DNA of 64,000 bases from NCBI GenBank assembly GCA_027452205.1, contig DAIDGV010000017.1, positions 62,001 to 126,000 of the forward strand, given 5' to 3'. The notes below the pieces were generated by a model. It searched no databases. It was not told the DNA's origin and saw only the letters and a program-made list of their open reading frames with translations. Origin of the DNA: a candidate division FCPU426 bacterium. GTDB taxonomy: Bacteria > Oederibacteriota > Muellerivitia > Muellerivitales > Muellerivitaceae. Position numbers and translations under genes: made by a program. How positions within the stretch are numbered: the stretch's first letter is position 1; each line of letters starts with the position of its first letter. Positions 17,816 through 25,918 of the stretch are shown here, one piece after another.

Positions 17816-18991
17816 TTGAGAAAGATCCAGATCTTAGCGGCGTTAGTTTTAATGGGATTCATTACCGGTCCGGTTTGGGCGCAGTCCGAATCATCGCCGG
17901 CGCCCTTTGCTTTGACCTATTTTGAGTTCTATGGAACGCCGATCGAACCTCAAGCCTATGCCCAGATCGATACCGATGCCCTGGGTTTGAATGTTTTGGC
18001 CGAGTATAACCCTTCTTTTTACGCTTCCTTTGGGTTGAATTACGAACGGACAACCTTCTATGACGGCTTTAACAGTACGGCTTCTTTCTTGGGGTTGGAG
18101 GCCCGCTTTTTTGGCGCTCCGAATGGCAAGGCCCCTTTTGCCCCTTATATCTATGGCGGGGCGGGCATGGGTTTGAACACGGGAACGGGGAACGAATTAA
18201 AGGCTGGTTTGGGAAGCCGACTTCAGTTGGCCTATCCCTTTTTCCTCGATTTTTCAGCGGGCAGCAACTGGATTGATTCAGGCCTGCAATTCCTGACCTT
18301 CCGGGGCGGTTTGAGCGTTTCGTTCGATCTGCCTAAAGTTGAGCCGTCACCTGCGGCTAAACCAACCAAAGTTGAAACGCCGGTGACGTCGGTTACCCCT
18401 GTCGGCACTTTGGTTGACCTGTTAGCCAGCCCTTCGCCAACCAATACGCCAGCTTACACGGCTACGGTTCAAGCGACCGACACGCCTACTTTGGCTGTGA
18501 CCAGCGTCCAAACGGCCACATTTACCCCGACAGTCGTGGAGTCGCCGGTGGTCACACCTTCCCCAGTGAAGCAGCACTATAAACTGGGGATGGCGGCTTT
18601 CAACGCCCACCATTATTTAACCGCTACGGCGGAGTTCAAGAAAGCGCTCGTGACGGACGATCCGGCGGCGGTGTACTACTTCTACGCCGAATCCGATGCG
18701 ATGTTAGGCGTGATCTATCAGTTCTACTCGAAGGTTCCGGGCCATAACAAGATCGCCATCAAGTATTACAAAAAAGCGTTGAAGGTCGATCCAATGACCA
18801 AGACCGCGAAGAAGTACCTGAAAATGCTACAGAGTGGGAAGCCCTCACCGAAGGCGCCGGACCAGGAAGATATTCAGGCGGGAACGGAAGACGGGGCTGA
18901 TACGACCAATACGGTTAAAGCGAATAGCACCGATGCGGCGAGCACGCCCCAAGCGGTCGTTAGTCCGGCGGCGAAGGCAGACTCGAATTAA
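17816..18991 (+). CDS. Outer-membrane-like barrel protein with Thr/Pro linker and C-terminal TPR module
   Basis: This is a secreted protein of unknown role (391 aa). It has a signal peptide ending near GPVWAQ; a region of alternating aromatic/small residues at about 25-185 (FALTYFEFYG, ASFGLNYERTTFYDG, FAPYIYGGAGMGLNTG) like an eight-strand OmpA-type barrel; a Thr/Pro/Val linker at about 185-255; and a TPR-like module at about 258-345 with AESDAMLGVIYQF. A charged, low-complexity tail follows. It starts with TTG after AGGAGAAAAG. Its 3' end overlaps the convergent ymdB-like gene by four bases. Confidence 0.7.
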   Translation: MRKIQILAALVLMGFITGPVWAQSESSPAPFALTYFEFYGTPIEPQAYAQIDTDALGLNVLAEYNPSFYASFGLNYERTTFYDGFNSTASFLGLEARFFGAPNGKAPFAPYIYGGAGMGLNTGTGNELKAGLGSRLQLAYPFFLDFSAGSNWIDSGLQFLTFRGGLSVSFDLPKVEPSPAAKPTKVETPVTSVTPVGTLVDLLASPSPTNTPAYTATVQATDTPTLAVTSVQTATFTPTVVESPVVTPSPVKQHYKLGMAAFNAHHYLTATAEFKKALVTDDPAAVYYFYAESDAMLGVIYQFYSKVPGHNKIAIKYYKKALKVDPMTKTAKKYLKMLQSGKPSPKAPDQEDIQAGTEDGADTTNTVKANSTDAASTPQAVVSPAAKADSN

Positions 18992-19770
18992 TTGACGATC
19001 TGGCGGATGCGCTGGATCTGGGTGGCTTTTCCGGTCTCTTTATCGACGGACACGACCACGGCCTGGAAGAGGTAGGGAAGTTCCTCGGAAACCTCGAACC
19101 GGGCCGGAGCGCCGGTCAAAAAGCGGGACAGCACTTGTTGTTGTTTCATTCCGATAATGGAATTTGGCGATCCAGACATGCCGATGTCGGTCAAATAAGC
19201 GGTTCCGCCGGGCAAGATCTCCTCGTCGGCGGTCATGATATGGGTATGGGTCCCGGTCACCGAGCTGGCCCGGCCATTCAAGTACCAGCCCATGGCCCTT
19301 TTCTCGCTGGTTGCCTCACAGTGCATGTCCACCATGACGATCTTGGCTTTCCCGCCGATCTGTTCCAAAGCCCTATCAGCGGTCTTGAAGGGACAGTCGA
19401 TCGGGTACATGAAGACCCTTCCCATGAGGTTCAACACCGCAATCGGAGTTCCTTTGCAATCATAAACACCCAGGCCCGTTCCGGGATTCTCGGAAGGGTA
19501 GTTGTGGGGACGGAGCAACCGGGCATCCTTGCCCAAGATCTCCCTGGATTCCCTTTTTGACCAGATGTGATTACCGGTAGTGACAACATCCACGCCCATA
19601 TCGAGCAGCATCTTGAAAGAGTCGGGTTGGATACCGGTCCCGTTCGCGATGTTCTCTCCGTTGGCGATGATGAAATCGATGGCGTGTTCGCCGCGGACTT
19701 TGCCCAGGCAGTTGTGAACGGCGTGCCGTCCGGGTTTGCCAATGATGTCGCCGATCAAAAGAATGTTCAT
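18988..19770 (-). CDS. YmdB-type metallophosphoesterase
   Basis: This 260-aa protein is a calcineurin-like phosphoesterase of the YmdB/TIGR00282 family, which hydrolyses 2',3'-cyclic nucleotides in Bacillus. Metal-site motifs in order are GDIIGKPGR, NGENIANG, TTGNHIWSKRE, DMHCEATSEKRAMGW and GTHTHIMTADE. Family members affect RNA turnover and biofilm/motility decisions; that role here is inference. It is the last gene of a minus-strand group with the cyclo-ligase and rarA, after a 69-base gap. Confidence 0.88.
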   Translation of the reverse strand: MNILLIGDIIGKPGRHAVHNCLGKVRGEHAIDFIIANGENIANGTGIQPDSFKMLLDMGVDVVTTGNHIWSKRESREILGKDARLLRPHNYPSENPGTGLGVYDCKGTPIAVLNLMGRVFMYPIDCPFKTADRALEQIGGKAKIVMVDMHCEATSEKRAMGWYLNGRASSVTGTHTHIMTADEEILPGGTAYLTDIGMSGSPNSIIGMKQQQVLSRFLTGAPARFEVSEELPYLFQAVVVSVDKETGKATQIQRIRQIVN

Positions 19771-19839
19771 GGGTTTCCTATGGGGAATGGGTCGAAAGCA
19801 GGCACGAGATTAAACAAAATGACCCTTAAAAGCAAATGG

Positions 19840-20424
19840 TCAGCAGAGCATGATGAATTTTTCGGTCAAAACCGCGTTGACCGGGGAGTCGTGATCGGCG
19901 TTGGGAACCTTGTCGATCAGCTGGAAAGCGTAAGAAATACCTAAGGTGAAACAGTGGGGGTCGATGACCTTTAAAAAACGGTCATAATGCCCTTGTCCGT
20001 AGCCTAACCGATGTCCACGGTTGTCAAAACCCAAACCAGGGACAAGGATCAGGTCGATCTTGGAGGGGGCTAGGGCCACGCCTACGGCGGGTGGCTCGAG
20101 GATCTCATACTGGCCTGGGGCCAGTTTTTTAAGGTCGGTAACGGGATAGAACTGGATCAAGGTTTGACCCTTTTCGACCCTGGGGAGGTAAAGCTCTTTA
20201 CCGGAAGCAAGGATGCCTTCAAGGACCTTCATGGTGCTGATCTCAGCCTTGAAGGAACAGAAGGCCGCGACGCGTTTGGCGTTGTGGAAGAAGGTTTGCT
20301 CTTTCAATTGGTTCCAAAGGCTCTCAGCGGCCGCTTGGGCTTCTTCGGTTGGGACCTTTTCCCGTTGGGATTTCAAGTTCTGCCGAAAAATCGATTTTAA
20401 TTTATCTACCGAGAGGTCGGTCAT
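19840..20424 (-). CDS. 5-formyltetrahydrofolate cyclo-ligase
   Basis: This is a 194-aa enzyme of the MTHFS/YgfA family, which converts 5-formyl-THF to 5,10-methenyl-THF using ATP. The signature GFDNRGHRLGYGQGHYDRFL occupies residues about 132-151, and the N-terminal basic segment KSIFRQNLKSQREKV is typical. Its start overlaps the rarA stop (ATGA). In many bacteria this gene neighbours the 6S RNA gene; here a 6S candidate is only one gene away. Confidence 0.92.
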   Translation of the reverse strand: MTDLSVDKLKSIFRQNLKSQREKVPTEEAQAAAESLWNQLKEQTFFHNAKRVAAFCSFKAEISTMKVLEGILASGKELYLPRVEKGQTLIQFYPVTDLKKLAPGQYEILEPPAVGVALAPSKIDLILVPGLGFDNRGHRLGYGQGHYDRFLKVIDPHCFTLGISYAFQLIDKVPNADHDSPVNAVLTEKFIMLC

Positions 20425-21758
20425 TTGCTTTCCTTGGACGATGGGTCTTGCAGCAAGCTTTGAAGATGCTCCATCCAGGCACTGATTTTAGCTTCATAGC
20501 CCAGCTGGGTGGGAGTGTAATATTTCGGCAAATGGGGGGCATAGGTCTGCTTAACGTAGTGATCCTGAAAATCATGGGCATATTGGTAATTTTGGCCGTG
20601 TCCCAGGCTTTTGGCGCCGGCGTAATGGCTGTCTTTGAGGGGGTCGGGTACTTGTTTAACGGCTTCGTTTTTGACGTCCTCGGAGGCCTTTTCCAGGCCC
20701 ATGTAAGAAGCGTTGCTCTTGGGGGCGGTAGCTAAATAAACGGTGGCTTGAGCCAAGGTAATGCGGCCTTCGGGCAGACCGATGAATTCAAGGGCTTGCT
20801 GGGCCGAAACGGCCACAAGAAGGGCCTGGGGATCGGCATTGCCTACGTCCTCGGAGGCCAAAATGATGAGCCGCCGGGCGATAAAGCGGATGTCCTCGCC
20901 CGCATAGAGCATTTTGGCCAGCCAGTAAAGGGCGGCGTCGGGGTCCGAGCCCCGGACGCTTTTGATAAAGGCTGAAATGGTGTCGTAATGCTGGTCGCCT
21001 TTGGCGTCGTATTGGATCATGCGTTTTTGGATAGATTCCTGGGCCACGTCCAGGTCAAAAAGGATGGCCCCCGCTTCATTGGGCGGGGTAGTTAAAACGC
21101 CTACCTCAAGCGCGTTCAAGAGGGTACGGGCGTCCCCGGAACAACTCTTGAGAAGATGGGCGCGGGCCTCGGGGGTCAATTCCACTTTGTATTTACCCAG
21201 GCCCCGTTGGTCATCGGTTAAGGCGTTGTCCACGATCTGGGATAAATGCTTTTCTTCCAAGGGTTTTAGTTCACAGACGCGGGACCGGGATAAAAGGGCC
21301 CCGTTCAGGGCGAAGAAGGGGTTCTGGGTCGTGGCTCCGACCAGGATGATGGAACCCTGCTCCAAATGGGGTAATAGGGCATCCTGCTGGCTCTTATTGA
21401 AGTGATGGATCTCGTCCAGAAAAAGGATGGTCGCCTGTTGGTAGAGGCGCTTGTTCTCGGTAGCCTCGTCAAAGACCTTGCGAAGGTCCGCCAGGCCTGA
21501 GGTGACCGCGTTCATCGCGACAAAACGTCCTTTGGTACGGCGAGCCACTAACCGGGCGAAACCGGTCTTGCCCACGCCGGGCGGGCCATAAAGGATGAGA
21601 GAGACGATGCGGTTGGATTCTAAAAGCCTGCGCAGCAGCTTGCCGGGACCTAAAAGATGTTCCTGGCCGATGTATTCGTCCAAGGTGCGGGGAGACATGC
21701 GGATAGCCAGGGGTTTAACCGCGTCTTTTTCTTCGGGTATGGAATCGAACAGGTCCAT
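20421..21758 (-). CDS. rarA: Replication-associated recombination protein A (AAA+ ATPase)
   Basis: This is a 445-aa AAA+ protein of the RarA/MgsA family acting at stalled replication forks, related to clamp-loader subunits. Visible are MSPRTLDEYIGQEHLLG, Walker A GPPGVGKTG, Walker B LFLDEIHHFNKSQQDALLP, sensor GATTQNPFF, and the C-terminal tetramerisation region with ASEDVGNADPQAL and YLATAPKSNASYMG. The start is ATG 21758, preceded by GAGGA. The frame is open 17 codons further upstream, but that part has no family resemblance and runs into the 6S candidate's terminator zone. Confidence 0.94.
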   Translation of the reverse strand: MDLFDSIPEEKDAVKPLAIRMSPRTLDEYIGQEHLLGPGKLLRRLLESNRIVSLILYGPPGVGKTGFARLVARRTKGRFVAMNAVTSGLADLRKVFDEATENKRLYQQATILFLDEIHHFNKSQQDALLPHLEQGSIILVGATTQNPFFALNGALLSRSRVCELKPLEEKHLSQIVDNALTDDQRGLGKYKVELTPEARAHLLKSCSGDARTLLNALEVGVLTTPPNEAGAILFDLDVAQESIQKRMIQYDAKGDQHYDTISAFIKSVRGSDPDAALYWLAKMLYAGEDIRFIARRLIILASEDVGNADPQALLVAVSAQQALEFIGLPEGRITLAQATVYLATAPKSNASYMGLEKASEDVKNEAVKQVPDPLKDSHYAGAKSLGHGQNYQYAHDFQDHYVKQTYAPHLPKYYTPTQLGYEAKISAWMEHLQSLLQDPSSKESK

Positions 21759-21799
21759 CAAGGTCCTCAATTCGCGGGGGAAGGGGGTCGGGAAAAACA

Positions 21800-21984
21800 A
21801 AAAACCCACCGCCTGTGCCGGTCAAAGCAGTACTCTTCTGAGGCCTGACTAAGTCAGGTGGACACCCGATCAGACGGTTCAATCGCTTCCGAAGAAGACT
21901 TTCCCCGTTTGGTTTGAGGGCATCCGTTTTTTTATTTGTGGCTCAGAATTTCCCACCCCGAGGTCGAACACTGCAGTAGGGCTA
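21800..21984 (-). ncRNA. ssrS: Probable 6S RNA
   Basis: The minus strand carries a good promoter (TTGACA, 16 bases, TAGAAT), then about 185 nt ending in a GGTGGG-TTTTTT stretch. The length matches 6S RNA. The 5' part has CUGCAGUGUUCG and UUCUGAGCC, like the E. coli GAUGUUCG and CCUGAGCC segments. A long rod can be drawn: GCAGU with ACUGC, UUCUGAG with CUCAGAA, GGAUGCCC with GGGUGUCC, and an inner CUUC-UUCG-GAAG hairpin, leaving a central open region. A side hairpin CCUGAC-UUA-GUCAGG sits on the 3' arm, as in E. coli. Near neighbours are rarA and the cyclo-ligase. No covariance model was run. Confidence 0.75.
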
Positions 21985-21990
21985 AGGGGT

Positions 21991-22018
21991 ATTCTAAAAG
22001 TCCCCCTGGGATTGTCAA
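21991..22018 (-). promoter_or_regulatory. Promoter of the 6S RNA candidate
   Basis: On the minus strand TTGACA (22013-22018) is a perfect -35 box. TAGAAT (21991-21996) is a five-of-six -10 box after a 16-base spacer. Transcription would start near 21984. Confidence 0.7.
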
Positions 22019-22034
22019 TAAGACCCGCTTTTTC

Positions 22035-22063
22035 TTGATCGGCGGCAAGGTAAAGCTTTAAAT
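22035..22063 (+). promoter_or_regulatory. Weak candidate promoter for the glgP pair
   Basis: TTGATC (22035-22040) and TTAAAT (22058-22063) are 17 bases apart on the plus strand, divergent from the 6S promoter and upstream of the small membrane gene. Both boxes are partial matches. Confidence 0.3.
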
Positions 22064-22138
22064 CCCTAGTTGTGTATTGGGGGCCACTATAAGAAAATGA
22101 CGTCTCTTGGAAAGCTTGCGCCCTCTGGAGCCTTATTG

Positions 22139-22393
22139 ATGCGTATGGAAGTCAGGTCGTTTCAAGTACCTCAGTGGCTGTCGCCTTTGCTGGTCCTGCT
22201 GGCGCTGGCTTTGATCCCCGTTGCTCTGGTGGTCGCGGTTGGTTTTGGCGTGCTGGCCGTTGGGGTCAGTGTGGTCAAGGCGTTCTTGCCCTCGTCTCCC
22301 CGTCCGCCGATCATGTCTTCCCGTTCCGCTTTTTCCGAACCGACTGGCCATTCGGCGATCGACGCCGAATATGAAATAAAGGACGAAAAATGA
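22139..22393 (+). CDS. Small single-span membrane protein coupled to glgP
   Basis: I do not recognise this 84-aa product. It has one long hydrophobic segment at about residues 13-42 (LLVLLALALIPVALVV and onwards), followed by a short Ser/Pro-rich and then acidic tail. The ATG at 22139 follows CTGGAG by eight bases; an upstream in-frame ATG at 22097 is possible. Its stop overlaps the glgP start (ATGA), which supports real translation and co-expression with glycogen phosphorylase. Confidence 0.6.
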   Translation: MRMEVRSFQVPQWLSPLLVLLALALIPVALVVAVGFGVLAVGVSVVKAFLPSSPRPPIMSSRSAFSEPTGHSAIDAEYEIKDEK

Positions 22394-24900
22394 AAAAAGC
22401 CAAAGTGATCACCAAGAAACGTAAAGAGGATGTCCTCAAGGGAGAGTTGAACATCGAGTCCCATCGGGGGATCCGTTTCCAGGATTTCATCGCCTCTTTC
22501 CAGGACAAGCTTCGCTATCAATTGGTCAAAGAGAACACGACCGCCACCGATTATGACCGCTATCTGAGCATTTCTTACGCCATTCGGGACCGGTTGGTGG
22601 AGAACTGGGTGGCCACCCAAAAGACCTACCGGGAAAAGAAGGTCAAACGGGTTTATTACATGTCCTTAGAGTTCCTGATGGGGCGCACGTTGGGCAACTC
22701 GGTCATCAATCTGGAGGTTTATGACAGTGTCGCCAAGGCCCTGGCCGACCTGGGTATCAACCTGGAAGAGCTTCGGGAAGTGGAGACCGACGCGGGCTTG
22801 GGCAACGGAGGCCTGGGTCGCTTGGCCGCTTGTTTCATCGATTCTTTGGCGACCCTGGAGATCCCGGCCTATGGCTATGGCATCCGTTACGACTACGGTA
22901 TTTTCCGCCAAAAGATCGTCCGGGGCTACCAAGTGGAAGAGCCGGATGAGTGGCTGAGCAAGGAAAATCCCTGGGAGATCGCTCGTCCCGAATATACCTA
23001 CCGGATCAAATTCGGCGGCCATGTGACCGAAAGGACCACCCGGGCGGGCAAGCAGATCTTCGATTGGGTCGGGACCGATGACGTTTTAGCCATGGCTTAC
23101 GATACCCCGATACCTGGTTATGGGAATAAGACGGTGAACAACCTCCGGTTGTGGTCCGCTAAGGCCACCGAAGATTTCGACCTGGATTATTTCAATAAGG
23201 GCGATTATTTCGCCGCTACCTCCAAGAAGACCGAATCGGAAAGCATCTCAAAGGTACTTTATCCCAACGATAACAGCCCGGGAGGGCGGGAACTGCGCCT
23301 GAAGCAACAGTATTTCTTCGTGTCAGCGTCCATTCAGGACATCCTGCGCCGTTTCAAGCGGGAGCACCAAGACCTGCGCGAATTGCCTGACGCGGCGGCC
23401 ATCCAATTGAACGACACGCATCCGACCATCGGTATTGCCGAATGGATGCGCATCCTCATCGACGAGGAAGGGGTGGAGTGGGGCCAGGCTTGGGAGATCA
23501 CCCAGGCGGTCTTTGGCTATACCAACCACACCTTGATGCCGGAGGCTTTGGAAAAATGGCCCATCTCCCTGTTCGGCCGATTGTTCCCAAGGCATCTGCA
23601 GATCATCCAGGAGATCAACGCCCGGTTCCTGAGGGAAGTGGCCAACCATTACCCCGGGGACACCGAGAAATTACGCAACATGTCGATCTTCGAGGAAGGG
23701 CCCGATCCCCACGTTCGCATGGCCTACTTGGCCATCATCGGCAGCCATTCGGTGAACGGCGTCTCGGCCTTGCATACCGAGCTTCTGAAAAAGAAAGTAG
23801 TGCCGGACTTTTATGACCTTTTCCCGGAAAAGTTCAACAACAAGACCAACGGTATCACCCAGCGGCGCTGGCTGAAAAAATGCAATCCGGAGCTTTCGGA
23901 CCTCATCACCGAGAAGATCGGGCACAAATGGGCCACGGACCTTTTTGAACTGAAGAAATTGGAGAAGTTCGCCAAAGACAAAAAATTCCAGGCTGACTGG
24001 CGCGAAGTGAAGCGTATCCGAAAAGGGATCATGGCCAAATTGGTCGCACAGGAACAACGCCTAGCGGTGGATCCGGACTCGCTTTTCGACGTTCAGGTCA
24101 AACGCATCCACGAATATAAACGCCAATTGTTGAACGCCCTGCATGTGATCGCGCTGTACCGCCGCATCAAGGACAACCCCAATGGGACCTTCGTGCCGCG
24201 CACGGTATTCTTCGGCGGCAAGGCGGCACCGGGTTACTACATGGCCAAGCTCATCATCAAATTCATCAATTCCATCGCGGACGTGGTCAATCACGACCCG
24301 CAGATCAAAGGCAAGTTGATGGTGGTTTTCCTGCCGAATTACCGTGTCTCCTTGGCCGAGAAGATCATGCCGGCTTCGGACCTTTCGGAGCAGATATCGA
24401 CGGCGGGGAAGGAAGCCTCGGGCACGGGTAACATGAAGTTCGCCTTGAACGGTGCCCTGACCATCGGCACCCTGGACGGCGCCAATATCGAGATAGGCGA
24501 GGAAGTGGGCGACGATAACATCTTCATCTTCGGTTTGAAGGCGGATGAGGTGGATGACCTGAAAAAGTCGGGTTACAACCCCCGTTCTTATTACGAGAAA
24601 TCGCCTGAACTGACGGGCGTTATGGACCTCATTGCCAGCGGGTTCTTCTCGCCGGAAAACCCCGATCTTTTCAAGCCGCTCTATGACAGCTTGATGAACC
24701 ATGACGAGTACATGCTCTTGGCCGACTTCGATGATTATGTGGCCTGTCAGGACCGGGTCTCTGAGGTCTACAAGGATGAGGCAAAATGGACCGAAATGGC
24801 CATCTTGAACGTGGCGCGAATGGGGAAGTTTTCCAGCGACCGGACTATCCAGGAATATTGTAAAGAGATCTGGGATGCCAAACCGGTGAGGATCCAGTAA
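22390..24900 (+). CDS. glgP: Glycogen/starch/alpha-glucan phosphorylase
   Basis: This enzyme releases glucose-1-phosphate from alpha-1,4-glucans (836 aa, normal for the family). MSLEFLMGRTLGNSVINL, DAGLGNGGLGRLAACF, QLNDTHPTI, VQVKRIHEYKRQLLN-type residues (IHEYKRQLLN) and the PLP-lysine segment EASGTGNMKFALNGALTIG are visible. It overlaps the preceding small gene by 4 bases and abuts the convergent zapA-like gene with no spacer, so the shared end has no room for a private terminator. Confidence 0.97.
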   Translation: MKKAKVITKKRKEDVLKGELNIESHRGIRFQDFIASFQDKLRYQLVKENTTATDYDRYLSISYAIRDRLVENWVATQKTYREKKVKRVYYMSLEFLMGRTLGNSVINLEVYDSVAKALADLGINLEELREVETDAGLGNGGLGRLAACFIDSLATLEIPAYGYGIRYDYGIFRQKIVRGYQVEEPDEWLSKENPWEIARPEYTYRIKFGGHVTERTTRAGKQIFDWVGTDDVLAMAYDTPIPGYGNKTVNNLRLWSAKATEDFDLDYFNKGDYFAATSKKTESESISKVLYPNDNSPGGRELRLKQQYFFVSASIQDILRRFKREHQDLRELPDAAAIQLNDTHPTIGIAEWMRILIDEEGVEWGQAWEITQAVFGYTNHTLMPEALEKWPISLFGRLFPRHLQIIQEINARFLREVANHYPGDTEKLRNMSIFEEGPDPHVRMAYLAIIGSHSVNGVSALHTELLKKKVVPDFYDLFPEKFNNKTNGITQRRWLKKCNPELSDLITEKIGHKWATDLFELKKLEKFAKDKKFQADWREVKRIRKGIMAKLVAQEQRLAVDPDSLFDVQVKRIHEYKRQLLNALHVIALYRRIKDNPNGTFVPRTVFFGGKAAPGYYMAKLIIKFINSIADVVNHDPQIKGKLMVVFLPNYRVSLAEKIMPASDLSEQISTAGKEASGTGNMKFALNGALTIGTLDGANIEIGEEVGDDNIFIFGLKADEVDDLKKSGYNPRSYYEKSPELTGVMDLIASGFFSPENPDLFKPLYDSLMNHDEYMLLADFDDYVACQDRVSEVYKDEAKWTEMAILNVARMGKFSSDRTIQEYCKEIWDAKPVRIQ

Positions 24901-25617
24901 TTATTCGAGGACCGTCTCGATCTTCTTGATGAGGAAGTGAAAGCGGTCGTCGGAGATCATCGCGGTCCCGTTGGCGGTGGAAGCTGGCGCTTTGGCGGCG
25001 ATAGCCAAGGCTTCCCGGGCGGCCGCTAATTCCATTTCCAACGATTCCAAGCTCTTTTTCAGCTGGTTACACTGATTTTCGGCATCCTGTGTTTTCTTTC
25101 TCTGTTCTTCCAAGGCACTTTGCAATTCGTGGGTCGTGGTTTGGGTGCTGTTGAAACCGGCCTTGATCTGGTCCAGTTCGGCGGTCAGCGCCGCTACTTG
25201 TTTTTTCATGGCCTCGGCCACGCCATCAGCCTTTATTTTCATGTCCATAGCCGCTTGGTTGCGTTCTTTTTCCTGGGAAAGCTGGATGCGGATCTGGTCC
25301 GCCTGTTCGTTCAAAGCCGCGGCGTTCTTTACGGCGTTATCCGACGAATTTTTGAACTCGTCGAGGGTTTTTTCCAGGTTCTCGATCAGTTTCAGGTTCT
25401 CTTCGTTCTTCTTTTCCTGCCGTTGAAGCTCGTCGGCGATGTTCATCGAGACCAGGATGGCGATCTTGTCGGCGGGGGCGGAGGATTTTTGGCCCATCTC
25501 GGTCATGCGACCATCGACATATTTGGCCAGGTCGATGATGTGCTGGGAGTCGGCATCCCCTTTAAGTGTGTACTCGTTCTTATAGATGGTGACCGTGACG
25601 GCTTTCTTTTCGCTCAT
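24901..25617 (-). CDS. ZapA-like protein with a long C-terminal coiled coil
   Basis: Residues 1-60 (VTVTIYKNEYTLKG, then IIDLAKYVDGRM, ILVSMNIADELQRQ) match ZapA, the small activator that bundles FtsZ filaments at the division ring. The rest, about residues 65-215, is a continuous Glu/Lys/Gln/Leu-rich coiled coil, so the protein (238 aa) is about twice the usual ZapA length. It follows pheT and a second coiled-coil gene; pheT-zapA linkage is common. The C-terminal 20 residues form a short separate motif, MISDDRFHFLIKKI. Confidence 0.75.
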   Translation of the reverse strand: MSEKKAVTVTIYKNEYTLKGDADSQHIIDLAKYVDGRMTEMGQKSSAPADKIAILVSMNIADELQRQEKKNEENLKLIENLEKTLDEFKNSSDNAVKNAAALNEQADQIRIQLSQEKERNQAAMDMKIKADGVAEAMKKQVAALTAELDQIKAGFNSTQTTTHELQSALEEQRKKTQDAENQCNQLKKSLESLEMELAAAREALAIAAKAPASTANGTAMISDDRFHFLIKKIETVLE

Positions 25618-25618
25618 C

Positions 25619-25918
25619 TCAATAGCCCTCCAGGTTCAATTCGTTGGCCAGGGACTCAATGCGCATCAAGTTCGATTTCACTTGTTTCAGGTCGCGGATG
25701 GCCTCGTCGTGCTGGCGGCGCAGGTTGTTCAGCTCTTCTTGAGAAGCGCTTTGGTGGATGTTCTTCAACTCTTCCCGGAGGGATTCATTCTCTTTTTTGA
25801 GTTGGTTGTTGATGTCTTTGAGAAGGAGGATGCTTTCCAGCAGGCGATTGACACGGTTCTCAAGCAATTCCCAGCTGGGTTTGGCCGGCGCGGAAGCGAA
25901 GAGCTCATCGGAGGGCAA
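25619..25918 (-). CDS. Small coiled-coil protein, ZapB-like
   Basis: This 99-aa protein is almost entirely coiled coil. WELLENRVNRLLESILLLK begins a heptad pattern that runs to about residue 90. Size and pattern resemble ZapB and similar division-ring coiled coils, but such sequences resemble each other easily. It starts inside the last codons of pheT (14-base overlap) and ends two bases before the zapA-like start. The context makes a ZapA partner likely; that is inference. Confidence 0.55.
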   Translation of the reverse strand: MPSDELFASAPAKPSWELLENRVNRLLESILLLKDINNQLKKENESLREELKNIHQSASQEELNNLRRQHDEAIRDLKQVKSNLMRIESLANELNLEGY

